Assembly: GCF_052327305.1 (NCBI RefSeq)
Contig: NZ_CP182486.1
Span: 2,480,001-2,544,000, forward strand
Source of the DNA: Sphingobium sp052327305
GTDB taxonomy: Bacteria > Pseudomonadota > Alphaproteobacteria > Sphingomonadales > Sphingomonadaceae
DNA: 64,000 nucleotides
Direction of reading: 5' to 3'
The stretch's first letter is position 1, and each line of letters opens with the position of its first letter. A model generated the notes under the pieces. It saw nothing but the letters and a program-made list of their open reading frames with translations, was not told where the DNA came from and did not search any database. The position numbers and the translations under genes were made by a program. Of the stretch, positions 1 through 8,400 are shown one piece after another.

Positions 1-567
1 GAGGGGCTTCGGCACGATCACCGTGTCGGGGCGTCCCGCGAACTGCACCAGCCCCTGATTCTGCGCCATGTCTTCGCCGGATGTCAGCGCAATGGTGAGG
101 GGAACCTTGCTGCGCCCGCGCGCCTGAGCCCAGCGCGTGATGATCGCGTCCACCGTCTCCCGCAGGGGATAATGCCGCGCGTTGGCCGTGGCGCCACTGT
201 CGATGAGGAGGGCGCCCTTGTTCCCGAACAGGAGATAAGTGAACGGCGCTTCCCAGTGCACGCAAACATTCTGGCGCAGAACGAAGCTATCCTCATTATA
301 CTGCACCACCTGCACGCGCGGATCGCGGTTTTTCGCGGCGATGTTCGATCCGTAGGTCCACCGGAACGCGAGATTGCCCGGCGCGGGGCCGTCACTGGCA
401 TAATCGTGGACGACTGCTTTGTTGCGGTGCAGCGGAACCGCGCTATCCGTGTTGCGGACGCCGGGACGGTTATAGTCCAGATCGGGGTTGCCATTAGGAT
501 AGGCGCGCCCTGTCGCGGACTGGGGGTTTCCCGACAGGGCGGGATTATAGGTGGAGCTCTGTGCCAC
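1..567 (-). CDS. Metallo-beta-lactamase-fold protein lacking the metal motif (3' end outside window)
   Basis: The reading frame runs off the left edge, so 189 N-terminal codons are visible. I start it at a GTG at 567, preceded by GGGAGAA at good spacing. About 75 leading residues are followed by an MBL-fold entry: an FTYLLFGNKGALLIDSGAT stretch, then a segment ending in QFAGRPDTVIV. In catalytic MBL hydrolases an HxHxDH motif sits just before that QFAGRP stretch; here the aligned residues are TSGEDM (residues about 162-167), so three metal-binding histidines are replaced. I infer a non-canonical or catalytically dead MBL-fold protein, but the C-terminal half is unseen. It is divergent from the transporter operon and shares its intergenic operator, which suggests it belongs to the same regulon. 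No specific substrate can be named. Confidence 0.75.
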   Translation of the reverse strand, partial: MAQSSTYNPALSGNPQSATGRAYPNGNPDLDYNRPGVRNTDSAVPLHRNKAVVHDYASDGPAPGNLAFRWTYGSNIAAKNRDPRVQVVQYNEDSFVLRQNVCVHWEAPFTYLLFGNKGALLIDSGATANARHYPLRETVDAIITRWAQARGRSKVPLTIALTSGEDMAQNQGLVQFAGRPDTVIVPKPL

Positions 568-631
568 GATATTCTCCCGAAAAAGATCCGCAGCCCTCTG
601 TCTGCAATCTCGATGGCCGGGATAGTATCAA

Positions 632-657
632 TATTACAAACTGCATCAATGGTAATA
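632..657. promoter_or_regulatory. Palindromic operator site 1 (TATTAC-N14-GTAATA)
   Basis: A perfect inverted repeat with 6-bp arms and a 14-bp spacer lies between the divergent MBL-fold and transporter genes. The same arrangement recurs at 3396 and, with one mismatch, at 11020. Half-site centres are 20 bp apart (two helical turns), which fits a tetrameric NikR-type ribbon-helix-helix protein; such a regulator is encoded at 3439. Binding is inferred. Confidence 0.7.
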
Positions 658-717
658 ATTACACATGGACAAGCTGTGGATTTGTCGCAATGCTGCAGCA
701 CGAAAGGGAATCGAATC

Positions 718-1803
718 ATGCTCAACTGGATACGTGGCGCGGGAACCATCGCACTGACCGCATGCGCACTCATGATGGCGTCCTGCTCGTCCGGACCTGA
801 CAAGCCGGCCGAAGCGCGCAAGGAATTCAGTATCGGCTGGTCGATCTATGCGGGGTGGATGCCCTGGCCCTATGCCCAGCAGGCGGGCATCGTGAAGAAA
901 TGGGCCGACAAATACGGCATCAAGATCAACATCGTGCAGGTGAACGACTATGTGGAGTCGGTGAACCAGTACACGGCCGGCAAGCTGGATGGCGTGACGG
1001 TGGCGAACATGGATGCGCTCACCATTCCTGCCGCTGGCGGCAAGGACACCAGCGCGATCATCGTGGGCGATTACTCGAACGGCAATGACGGCGTCATACT
1101 GAAGGGCGCGAACAGCCTCGCGGCGATCAAGGGCCGGGAAGTCTATCTCGCCGAGCTTTCGGTCTCCCATTATCTGCTGGCGCGCGGCCTCGGTTCGGTC
1201 GGCATGTCGCTGACGGACGTCAAGACGGTGAACACGTCCGACGCGGACATTGTGGGCGCATTTGCTGCTCCTGCGGTAACGGCAGCGGTTGCATGGAACC
1301 CGCAGCTCTCGGTCATGAAGAAGACGCCGGGCGCGAACCTTGTCTTCAGCTCGGCCGACATTCCGGGCGAAATCCTCGACCTGCTGGTGGTGGATAGCGC
1401 GACGCTGAAAGCCAATCCCAATCTGGGCAAGGCGCTTGCGGGCATCTGGTACGAGACGACCGCGCTGATGCAGCGGCAGGACGAACAGGGGAAGGCCGCC
1501 CGCGCGGCCATGGCAAAGCTAGCCGGCGCTACGCCGGAGGTCTTCGACAGCCAGCTCTCGACCACCTACCTCTATTCCGACCCGAAGGCGGCGGTCGCGG
1601 CTACCTCATCCCCGGCGCTCGTCACAACCATGACCCGGGTCCGCGACTTCAGCTACTCGAAAGGGCTGTTCGGCCAGGGCGCGAAATCCGCCGATGCAGT
1701 GGGCATGGCCTTCCCCGGCAACAAGACCCTAGGCGACCCGAACCGTGTGACCCTGCGGTTCGACGCGAGCTACATGCAGATGGCCGCCGACGGTAAACTC
1801 TGA
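718..1803 (+). CDS. ABC transporter substrate-binding lipoprotein (guanidine/urea carboxylase region type)
   Basis: This 361-residue NMT1/TauA-like periplasmic binding protein opens with a lipoprotein signal: hydrophobic stretch, then MMASC at about residue 24. The mature start GWSIYAGWMPWPYAQQAG and the later segment around DADIVGAFAAP resemble the family annotated as putative urea ABC transporter binding protein in urea-carboxylase gene clusters. The ATG at 718 follows a GAAAGGG ribosome site; longer in-frame extensions upstream would run over the operator and the divergent gene. The permease and ATPase follow directly. Because the linked enzymes look like a guanidine pathway, guanidinium or a related cation is a plausible ligand; this is inference. 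Confidence 0.88.
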   Translation: MLNWIRGAGTIALTACALMMASCSSGPDKPAEARKEFSIGWSIYAGWMPWPYAQQAGIVKKWADKYGIKINIVQVNDYVESVNQYTAGKLDGVTVANMDALTIPAAGGKDTSAIIVGDYSNGNDGVILKGANSLAAIKGREVYLAELSVSHYLLARGLGSVGMSLTDVKTVNTSDADIVGAFAAPAVTAAVAWNPQLSVMKKTPGANLVFSSADIPGEILDLLVVDSATLKANPNLGKALAGIWYETTALMQRQDEQGKAARAAMAKLAGATPEVFDSQLSTTYLYSDPKAAVAATSSPALVTTMTRVRDFSYSKGLFGQGAKSADAVGMAFPGNKTLGDPNRVTLRFDASYMQMAADGKL

Positions 1804-1831
1804 ACGCGAAGCCGAAGCGGAGAAGCACGCC

Positions 1832-2647
1832 ATGCGCTGGGTGAACCGACGTACCGGACGGGGGGCCAGCTTCCTTCTGGGAGCAACCCCGATCCTCATC
1901 CTCGTGCTGGTCTATCTGGTGATGGCGGCCAGCCGCCACTCCGCCAACCCCAGCGACAAGATCCTGCCCATGCCGTCCGCGATGGCAGAGGCGATGTCGG
2001 TGCTGATCTTCCAGCCCGACCAGCTCTCGGGTCAGCTGATCTTCTGGGCCGACACGCTGGCGAGCCTGCAACGACTGGGCCTTGGCCTTGGCATCTCCAC
2101 CCTCTCGGCGCTGCTGGTCGGCCTGTTGCTGGGCGTGCTGCCGCCGGTGCGGGCGACATTCGGCCCGCTGGTGACCGGCATCGCGGTGATCCCACCCATT
2201 GCGCTGCTGCCCATCCTGTTCATCGCCTTTGGTCTGGGTGAGACGGCGAAAGTGGCGCTGATCGTCATCGGCATCGCGCCGTTCATGATCCGGGATGTCG
2301 CGGCCCACATCGCCGCGCTGCCGAGGGAACAGATCGCCAAGGCGCAGACACTGGGCGCGAGCAGCTGGCAAGTGATGATCCGCGTCGCGCTGCCGCAGGC
2401 GATGCCCCGGCTCATTCAGGCCGTGCGCCTCTCGCTCGGCCCGGCTTGGGTCTTCTTGATCTCCGCCGAGGCCATCGCGTCAGACATTGGCCTTGGCTAC
2501 CGAATCTTCCTCGTCCGCCGTTACCTCTCGATGGACATCATCCTGCCCTATGTGGCGTGGATCGCGCTGCTTGCGATCCTGATGGACATGGCCCTCACTT
2601 GGTCGAGCCGGCGGATGTTCTCCTGGGCACATGGAGCGCAACATTGA
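1832..2647 (+). CDS. ABC transporter permease
   Basis: A 271-residue inner-membrane protein of the SsuC/TauC class, with about six hydrophobic segments and the cytoplasmic EAA loop (EQIAKAQTLGASSWQVMIRV, about residues 169-188) that docks to the ATPase. It starts 28 nt after the binding protein. Its stop codon overlaps the TTG start of the ATPase (TTGA), so the two are probably translationally coupled. It should form the pore for the substrate captured by the upstream lipoprotein. A single permease gene suggests a homodimeric channel. Confidence 0.9.
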   Translation: MRWVNRRTGRGASFLLGATPILILVLVYLVMAASRHSANPSDKILPMPSAMAEAMSVLIFQPDQLSGQLIFWADTLASLQRLGLGLGISTLSALLVGLLLGVLPPVRATFGPLVTGIAVIPPIALLPILFIAFGLGETAKVALIVIGIAPFMIRDVAAHIAALPREQIAKAQTLGASSWQVMIRVALPQAMPRLIQAVRLSLGPAWVFLISAEAIASDIGLGYRIFLVRRYLSMDIILPYVAWIALLAILMDMALTWSSRRMFSWAHGAQH

Positions 2648-3426
2648 GCACGCTGCTGAGCCTCCGCGACGTCTGGGTCGAATATGGCGACAAGGTCGTG
2701 CTGGAGCGGGTGAACCTCGACATAGCCGCCGGCTCCTTCGTTTCGATAATTGGGCCTTCCGGTGCGGGCAAGAGCAGCCTGCTGCGCGTGATCCTGGGGC
2801 AGGAAGTGCCCACACGCGGGTCCATCCTGCTGGATGGCACGCCGCTCACGCCCGAATGCGGGCCGGATCGCGGCGTCGTCTTCCAGCGCTATTCGGTGTT
2901 TCCGCACCTTACTGTGCTGCGGAACACGATGTTCGGGCTGGAATGTGAGCAGGCGCCTCTGGCCGCCCGGCTGTTCGGCGCGCGGCGGCGGGCGGCGAGG
3001 GCCGAGGCGGAGGAAATGCTCGATGCCGTCGGGCTGAGCGATAGCCTGCATCTCTACCCCGCGCAGATGTCGGGCGGGATGCAGCAGCGGCTGGCGATCG
3101 CGCAGGCGCTCATCAAGCGCCCCCGCGTCCTGCTGCTCGACGAGCCGTTCGGTGCGCTCGATCCGGGGATCAGGGCGGACATGCACACGCTCATCACTCG
3201 GCTGTGGACCGAGTATGGGCTGACGATCATCATGGTGACGCACGATATTCGCGAGGCTTTCTCGCTCGGCACCCGCGTGCTCACCATGGACAAACGCCGC
3301 CGCGATCCCCACGCGCCCCACCGTTTCGGCGCCACTGCGGTCTATGATCTGCCGCTGACCCGGCGCCCCGCACCCCCTGTTGCCGTCGATGAAAGTATTA
3401 CACTTGACGGAATTGGTAATAATTGA
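2644..3426 (+). CDS. ABC transporter ATP-binding protein
   Basis: A 260-residue ATPase with all nucleotide-binding motifs: Walker A GPSGAGKSS (about residue 38), Q-loop VVFQRYSVFP, signature MSGGMQQRL, Walker B RVLLLDEPFGALD and the switch histidine in MVTHD. I use the TTG at 2644 because it overlaps the permease stop and places the first beta strand (LLSLRDVWVEY) correctly. A longer version beginning near 2446 would lie inside the permease gene. The last codons contain the second operator palindrome, so the regulator's binding site is embedded in this gene's 3' end. Confidence 0.9.
   Translation: MSTLLSLRDVWVEYGDKVVLERVNLDIAAGSFVSIIGPSGAGKSSLLRVILGQEVPTRGSILLDGTPLTPECGPDRGVVFQRYSVFPHLTVLRNTMFGLECEQAPLAARLFGARRRAARAEAEEMLDAVGLSDSLHLYPAQMSGGMQQRLAIAQALIKRPRVLLLDEPFGALDPGIRADMHTLITRLWTEYGLTIIMVTHDIREAFSLGTRVLTMDKRRRDPHAPHRFGATAVYDLPLTRRPAPPVAVDESITLDGIGNN
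3396..3421. promoter_or_regulatory. Palindromic operator site 2 (TATTAC-N14-GTAATA)
   Basis: Perfect 6-bp arms, 14-bp spacer, identical in layout to the site at 632. It ends 17 nt before the start codon of the NikR-like regulator and partly overlaps the ATPase stop region. The position suggests autoregulation and separate control of the downstream catabolic genes. The spacer contains TTGACG, as does the spacer of site 3. Confidence 0.7.
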
Positions 3427-3438
3427 GAGGTCTGCAGG

Positions 3439-3948
3439 ATGACGATCGAACCTACCAATCTTGCAAGACTCAGCATGAGTCTCCCCGCCGATCTCTTCCG
3501 TCAGCTTGACGTGATGGTCGAGGAACGCGGACTTCCCTCCCGCTCGCAGCTCATTGCGGAACTCATCCGCCACGCGCTGGTCGACCATGAGGCGCGGACG
3601 CGCCCGGAGGACTTGCTCGCCGGCACGATCACGCTCGTCTATCGGGCTGACCGGGGTCGGGTGCGGCAGCAGCTTGCGCAGACTCAGGCCGAATATCTGA
3701 AGGAAGTCATTTCTTCGCAGCACGTCTTCCTGGAGGAGGACCAGTCGCTCGAAGTGCTGCTGGTGCAGGGGCCGGCGGCGCGCCTCAAGGAAATGTGCGA
3801 CGCCCTTCGCGGCATTCGCGGGGTGCAGCAACTCCAGCTCGTGACCACCACCGCGCTGCTCCCGCAACTGCACGAGCAGGACGGCGAGGAGGGTGCCCGC
3901 GCCGTGCCGCCCGCCCGTAGTCGCACCAAGGGCGGAGCAGTCGCATGA
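3439..3948 (+). CDS. NikR-like ribbon-helix-helix regulator with altered metal site
   Basis: A 169-residue protein. Residues about 10-50 form a ribbon-helix-helix domain (RLSMSLPADLFRQLDVMVEE, then SRSQLIAELIRHAL). Residues about 60-145 resemble the NikR ACT-like regulatory domain. Against NikR, the ligand region reads SSQHVFLEEDQSLEVLLVQG: the first histidine is kept, but the second is Phe and the cysteine is Ser; the upstream histidine-rich helix is also missing. It therefore probably does not sense nickel as NikR does. It is the first gene of a coupled set (its TGA overlaps the next ATG), sits beside operator site 2, and is the likely ligand-sensing regulator of this cluster. The Arg/Pro-rich tail is unexplained. 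Confidence 0.85.
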   Translation: MTIEPTNLARLSMSLPADLFRQLDVMVEERGLPSRSQLIAELIRHALVDHEARTRPEDLLAGTITLVYRADRGRVRQQLAQTQAEYLKEVISSQHVFLEEDQSLEVLLVQGPAARLKEMCDALRGIRGVQQLQLVTTTALLPQLHEQDGEEGARAVPPARSRTKGGAVA

Positions 3949-4769
3949 CCGGGGGTCTCGCTAATCCGCTCGCGGCCCGCGACCATGCCCGCGCGATGGC
4001 CGGCACCGTGGTGGACGCCATGCCGAAAGTGCCGCCGGTCGCGGACGACCTGCCCGAGGGCGTCGCTGCGGACGACTTGCTCTGGGAAGAGACGATAGCA
4101 GCAGGCGGCTATGCCACACGCCGGCTGGCACGCGGTGCACGGCTGCGTCTCGTGGATCTGGAAGGCGATGCCTGTGCCTCGCTGATGATTTTCAACGCCG
4201 AGATGCCGACCGAGCGCCTCAATGTCGCCGACACGGTGAAAGTGCAGTGGAACGCCTATCTGGGCGAGGGCAAGCTGCTCCTCTCCGACATGGGCCGGGT
4301 GCTCATGAGCATCATCGAGGATGGCGCGGAGACGCACGATACCTTCTGCGGTACGTCCAACGCTGCGACGAACGAAGCCAAATATGGCGAGGGTCGCAAC
4401 AGCGGCGCTTATCCCAATGGGCGCGACCGCCTGCTGCTCGGTGCGGCGAAGCACGGGCTTCAGCGGCGCGATGTCCATCCGTGCGTCAACCTGTTCAAGG
4501 GCACCCGCATCGAGCAGGATGGCACGATCACGCCGCTCGTCGGCCCGTATGAGGCTGGCCGAACCGTGATCCTCCGTGCGGAAATGGACGTGATCGTGGT
4601 GCTCGCCAACTGCCCGCATGTGCTCGATCCGCGCGAGGATTGGACCGTGACGCCGCTGCGGGCAACCGCTTGGCGTGGCGCAGTCACGCACGAGGAGTGC
4701 CGCATCCGCAATGCGACGCCGGAGGGGCTGCGCGCCTTCCTGAACGTCGAAGATTATTTGCGTCGCTAA
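3945..4769 (+). CDS. DUF1989 protein, probable carboxyguanidine deiminase subunit (larger)
   Basis: A 274-residue member of the urea-carboxylase-associated family (DUF1989). Members of this pair have been shown to be carboxyguanidine deiminase subunits, converting carboxyguanidine to allophanate and ammonia. Conserved cysteines are visible in DTFCGTSN, HPCVNLFKG and ANCPHVLDPR, with family motifs MLF-like SLMIFNA and AEMDVIVVLANCPH. The ATG overlaps the regulator stop (ATGA). It is followed after 16 nt by the smaller paralogue, the usual arrangement of the two subunits. Assignment to guanidine rather than urea metabolism rests on family knowledge and gene order. Confidence 0.85.
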   Translation: MTGGLANPLAARDHARAMAGTVVDAMPKVPPVADDLPEGVAADDLLWEETIAAGGYATRRLARGARLRLVDLEGDACASLMIFNAEMPTERLNVADTVKVQWNAYLGEGKLLLSDMGRVLMSIIEDGAETHDTFCGTSNAATNEAKYGEGRNSGAYPNGRDRLLLGAAKHGLQRRDVHPCVNLFKGTRIEQDGTITPLVGPYEAGRTVILRAEMDVIVVLANCPHVLDPREDWTVTPLRATAWRGAVTHEECRIRNATPEGLRAFLNVEDYLRR

Positions 4770-4785
4770 AAAAAGAGAGGCCGAA

Positions 4786-5436
4786 ATGACCCCTTCCACC
4801 ATCTCCAGCGACCCGCATATGTCCGGACTTTCCGGCGCAGTCGTCCATGATGAGATCGTGCCGGCGCGCGCGCCATGGCTTCACCATATTGCCGCTGGCC
4901 AGACGCTGCGGATCGTCGATCTGGAAGGCAATCAGGCCGTCGATTTCCTGCTCTATTCGGCGGACGACGACGCTGAGCGCTACAGCGCGCAGGACACGGT
5001 CGCCGTGCAGGGCAATCTGTTCCTGCGTGAGGGGACTGTCCTTCGGTCCAATGAAGGCCGCCCAATGATGACGATCGCGGGAACATCGGTGGAGTATCAT
5101 GACACGATCGGCGGCGCATGCTCCTGCGAATCCAATACGTTGCGCTATGGACATCACACCAAGTCTCAACATGCCTGTGTCGAGAATTTCCTTGAGGCGA
5201 ACCTCATCGAAGGACGCGGCAAGCGCGACATCGTTTCCAACATCAACTTCTTCATGAACGTGCCGGTGGAAGAGGATGGTGCGCTGGGCATCGTCGACGG
5301 CATTTCCGCGCCGGGCCTGACTGTGGACCTGAAGGCGGAGATGGACGTGATCGTCGTCGTCTCCAACTGTCCTCAGATCAACAACCCCTGCAACGCCTTC
5401 AATCCCACTCCCGTACGGATGATCGTAACGGCATGA
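4786..5436 (+). CDS. DUF1989 protein, probable carboxyguanidine deiminase subunit (smaller)
   Basis: A 216-residue paralogue of the preceding protein. It shows the DUF1989 pattern VDLEGNQAVDFLLYSADD-like, three cysteine-bearing motifs (GGACSCESNTLRYG, HACVENFLEA, SNCPQINNPCN) and AEMDVIVVVSNCPQ. A GAGAGG ribosome site precedes ATG 4786. Its stop overlaps the carboxylase start (ATGA at 5433). With the larger subunit it probably forms the heteromeric enzyme that deiminates the product of the carboxylase. The shared cysteines may bind a metal; that is inference. Confidence 0.85.
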   Translation: MTPSTISSDPHMSGLSGAVVHDEIVPARAPWLHHIAAGQTLRIVDLEGNQAVDFLLYSADDDAERYSAQDTVAVQGNLFLREGTVLRSNEGRPMMTIAGTSVEYHDTIGGACSCESNTLRYGHHTKSQHACVENFLEANLIEGRGKRDIVSNINFFMNVPVEEDGALGIVDGISAPGLTVDLKAEMDVIVVVSNCPQINNPCNAFNPTPVRMIVTA

Positions 5437-8400
5437 GCTTCGATACTGTCCTGGTCGCGAACCGGGGAGCAATTGCTACCCGGATCATCCGCACTTTGCG
5501 CCGCATGGGTCTGCGGTCGGTCGCCGTCTATTCTGAGGCGGACGCGGATTCCCTGCATGTGAGCCAGGCGGACGTTGCCGTCTGCATTGGCCCGGCACCG
5601 GCGCCGGAGAGCTATCTCGACGTTGCGGCGATCCTGAAAGCCGCGCGGGAGACGGGCGCGGGCGCCATTCATCCGGGCTACGGCTTTCTGGCTGAGAATG
5701 CCGAGTTTGCCGAGGCGTGCGACGCGGCTGGTATCGTGTTCATCGGCCCGACGCCTGAGAATATCCGCACCTTCGGCCTCAAGCACAGCGCCCGCGCGCT
5801 CGCCGCCGAACATGGCGTGCCGCTCGCGCCGGGCACTGGCCTGCTGACGGACGAGGAAGAAGCGGCGCAGGCTGCGAACGGGATCGGCTATCCCGTCATC
5901 CTCAAGGCCACGGCTGGCGGCGGCGGCATCGGTATGCGGATCTGCGCTGACGAGGCCGCGGTTCGCGACGGCTTCGCGGCCGTCAAACGACTGGGCGAAG
6001 GCAATTTCGGCGACGCGGGCGTCTTCCTGGAGCGCTATGTCGGCCGTGCGCGCCATATCGAGGTTCAGATCTTCGGCGACGGCAATGGCCGCGTCAGGGC
6101 GCTGGGCGAGCGTGATTGCTCGCTCCAGCGCCGCAATCAAAAGGTCGTGGAGGAGGCGCCCGCGCCTCATCTCTCCGGCTCCGTCCGCGCCGAGTTGATT
6201 GCTTCAGCCGTGCGTCTGGGCAAGGCGGCAGGCTACCGCTCCGCCGGCACGGTCGAGTATCTCTTCGATGCCGAGCGACAGGAGTTCTTCTTCCTTGAGA
6301 TGAACACGCGTCTTCAGGTCGAGCATGGCGTCACTGAAGAAGTGATGGGCATTGATCTTGTCGAGTGGATGATCCGGGGCGGGGCAGGGGACTTCGCCTT
6401 CCTCGATACCGCGCCCTCGGTCCCCAGCGGCCATTCGGTGCAGGTGCGCCTTTACGCGGAAGACCCCGGCCTCGACTATCGTCCCACCTCCGGCACGCTC
6501 TCGTCCGTCAGCTTCCCCACGGATGTGCGCGCCGAGACATGGGTGATGGCAGGCACCACGGTCAGCGCGTGGTATGATCCGATGCTCGCCAAGCTGATCG
6601 TCCATGCCCCCACCCGCGAGGCGGCGGTGCTCGCCATGCAGGCCGCGCTGGACGAGAGCCGGATCGACGGCATTGAGACGAACCTGCGCTGGCTGCGCGA
6701 CGTGGTGCGCAATCCCGCATTCGTCGAGGGCACGGTCTCCACACGCCTTCTTGACACGATCGCCTACAACCCGCGCAGCATCCGCGTGGTGAGCGGTGGC
6801 ACGGCCACCACCGTGCAGGATTGGCCGGGCCGACAAGGCCTCTGGGCGATCGGCGTGCCGCCCTCCGGCCCAATGGATGATCTCTCCTTCCGCACGGGCA
6901 ACCAGTTGCTAGGCAACGCCGAAGGGACGGCGGGCCTGGAGATGACCGTCAGCGGGCCGACATTGTTCTTCAATACACCGGCACGTCTTTGCCTCACCGG
7001 CGCAGACTTCGGCGCGAAGTTGGACGGCGAACCGGTGAAGCGAGGCGTTCCGATCGACGTGACGGTGGGCCAGACCCTGACGCTGGGTCGCGTGATCGGC
7101 GGCGGCATGCGCGGCTACATCCTCTTCGCTGGCGGGCTCGACATCGCGCCCTATCTGGAGAGCCGCAGCACCTTCGAGCTGGGCCAATTCGGCGGTCACG
7201 CAGCCCGGCGACTGCTCGCGGGCGATACGCTGCATCTGGACACCGCAGAAGCGAGCGCCGCGCCTGCTGCGCTGGCTGTCCCGGAGATCAACAGCGCATG
7301 GACGCTGCGCGTGCTCTACGGGCCGCACGGCGCGCCCGATTTCTTCACGGACGAGGACATCGAGACGATCGTCTCGGCGGACTGGCAGGTGCACTATAAC
7401 AGCAACCGCACCGGCGTCCGTCTGGTCGGTCCCAAGCCCCACTGGGCGCGGAAGGACGGGGGCGAAGCGGGGCTTCACCCCTCCAACATTCACGACAACC
7501 CCTATGCCATCGGCGCCGTGGACTTCACAGGTGACATGCCGATCATTCTGGGGCCGGATGGTCCCTCACTGGGCGGGTTTGTCTGTCCGTTCGTAGTGAT
7601 TGCCGCCGACCGCTGGAAGATCGGTCAGCTCGCGCCCGGCGACAAGCTGCGCTTCGTGCCAGTGACCGCCGCGGACGCTGCGGCTGCCGACACTGGCGCG
7701 CCGGAAGGTTCCGCGTGCGACATCATGGCGCTTTCGCCGATCCTTGCCGACACGCCCGCACGGGGCGTGTGCCCGCGCACCGTCTATCGGCAGCAGGGCG
7801 ACCGCAATATCCTCGTTGAATATGGCCCGATCGTGCTCGACGTGGAGTTGCGCATTCGCGTCCATGCCCTGATGATCGAGCTGGAGCGTATGGCGCTGCC
7901 CGGCGTGATCGACATCGTGCCCGGCATTCGCTCGCTGCAGCTCCATTTCGATGGGAAGGTGCTGGATCAGGCGGCGGCGCTTGCTGCGCTGCTGGAGGCC
8001 GAGGAGCGGCTGGGCGATCTGGAGGATTTCTCCGTCCCCTCGCGCATCGTCCATCTGCCGCTGAGCTGGCGCGACCCCGCCACCATCGAGACGATCGAGA
8101 AATATATGGGCGCGGTGCGCGACGATGCGCCCTGGTGCCCGGACAATATCGAGTTCATCCGGCGCATCAACGGCCTCCCCGATGCCGATGCGGTGGAAAA
8201 CCTCATCTTCGACGCCAGCTATCTGGTGATGGGGCTGGGCGACGTCTATCTCGGTGCGCCGGTGGCAACGCCGGTCGATCCCCGCCATCGGCTCGTCACC
8301 ACCAAGTATAACCCGGCCCGCACCTGGACGCCGCCCAATGTCGTGGGCATCGGCGGCGCCTATATGTGCATCTATGGTATGGAAGGGCCGGGCGGTTACC

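Noticed and set aside
568..717. Guanidine (ykkC-type) riboswitch before the transporter
   Set aside because: Looked for because of the guanidine pathway; the conserved riboswitch blocks are absent and the region instead holds the protein operator palindrome.
3404..3427. TTGACG inside operator sites 2 and 3 as a -35 box
   Set aside because: No convincing -10 box at 16-18 bp in either site; kept only as a shared spacer feature.
2548..3873. Long 441-codon reverse-strand frame
   Set aside because: It is the antisense of the ABC ATPase and the NikR-like gene, both with clear motifs; its own translation is low-complexity and matches no family.
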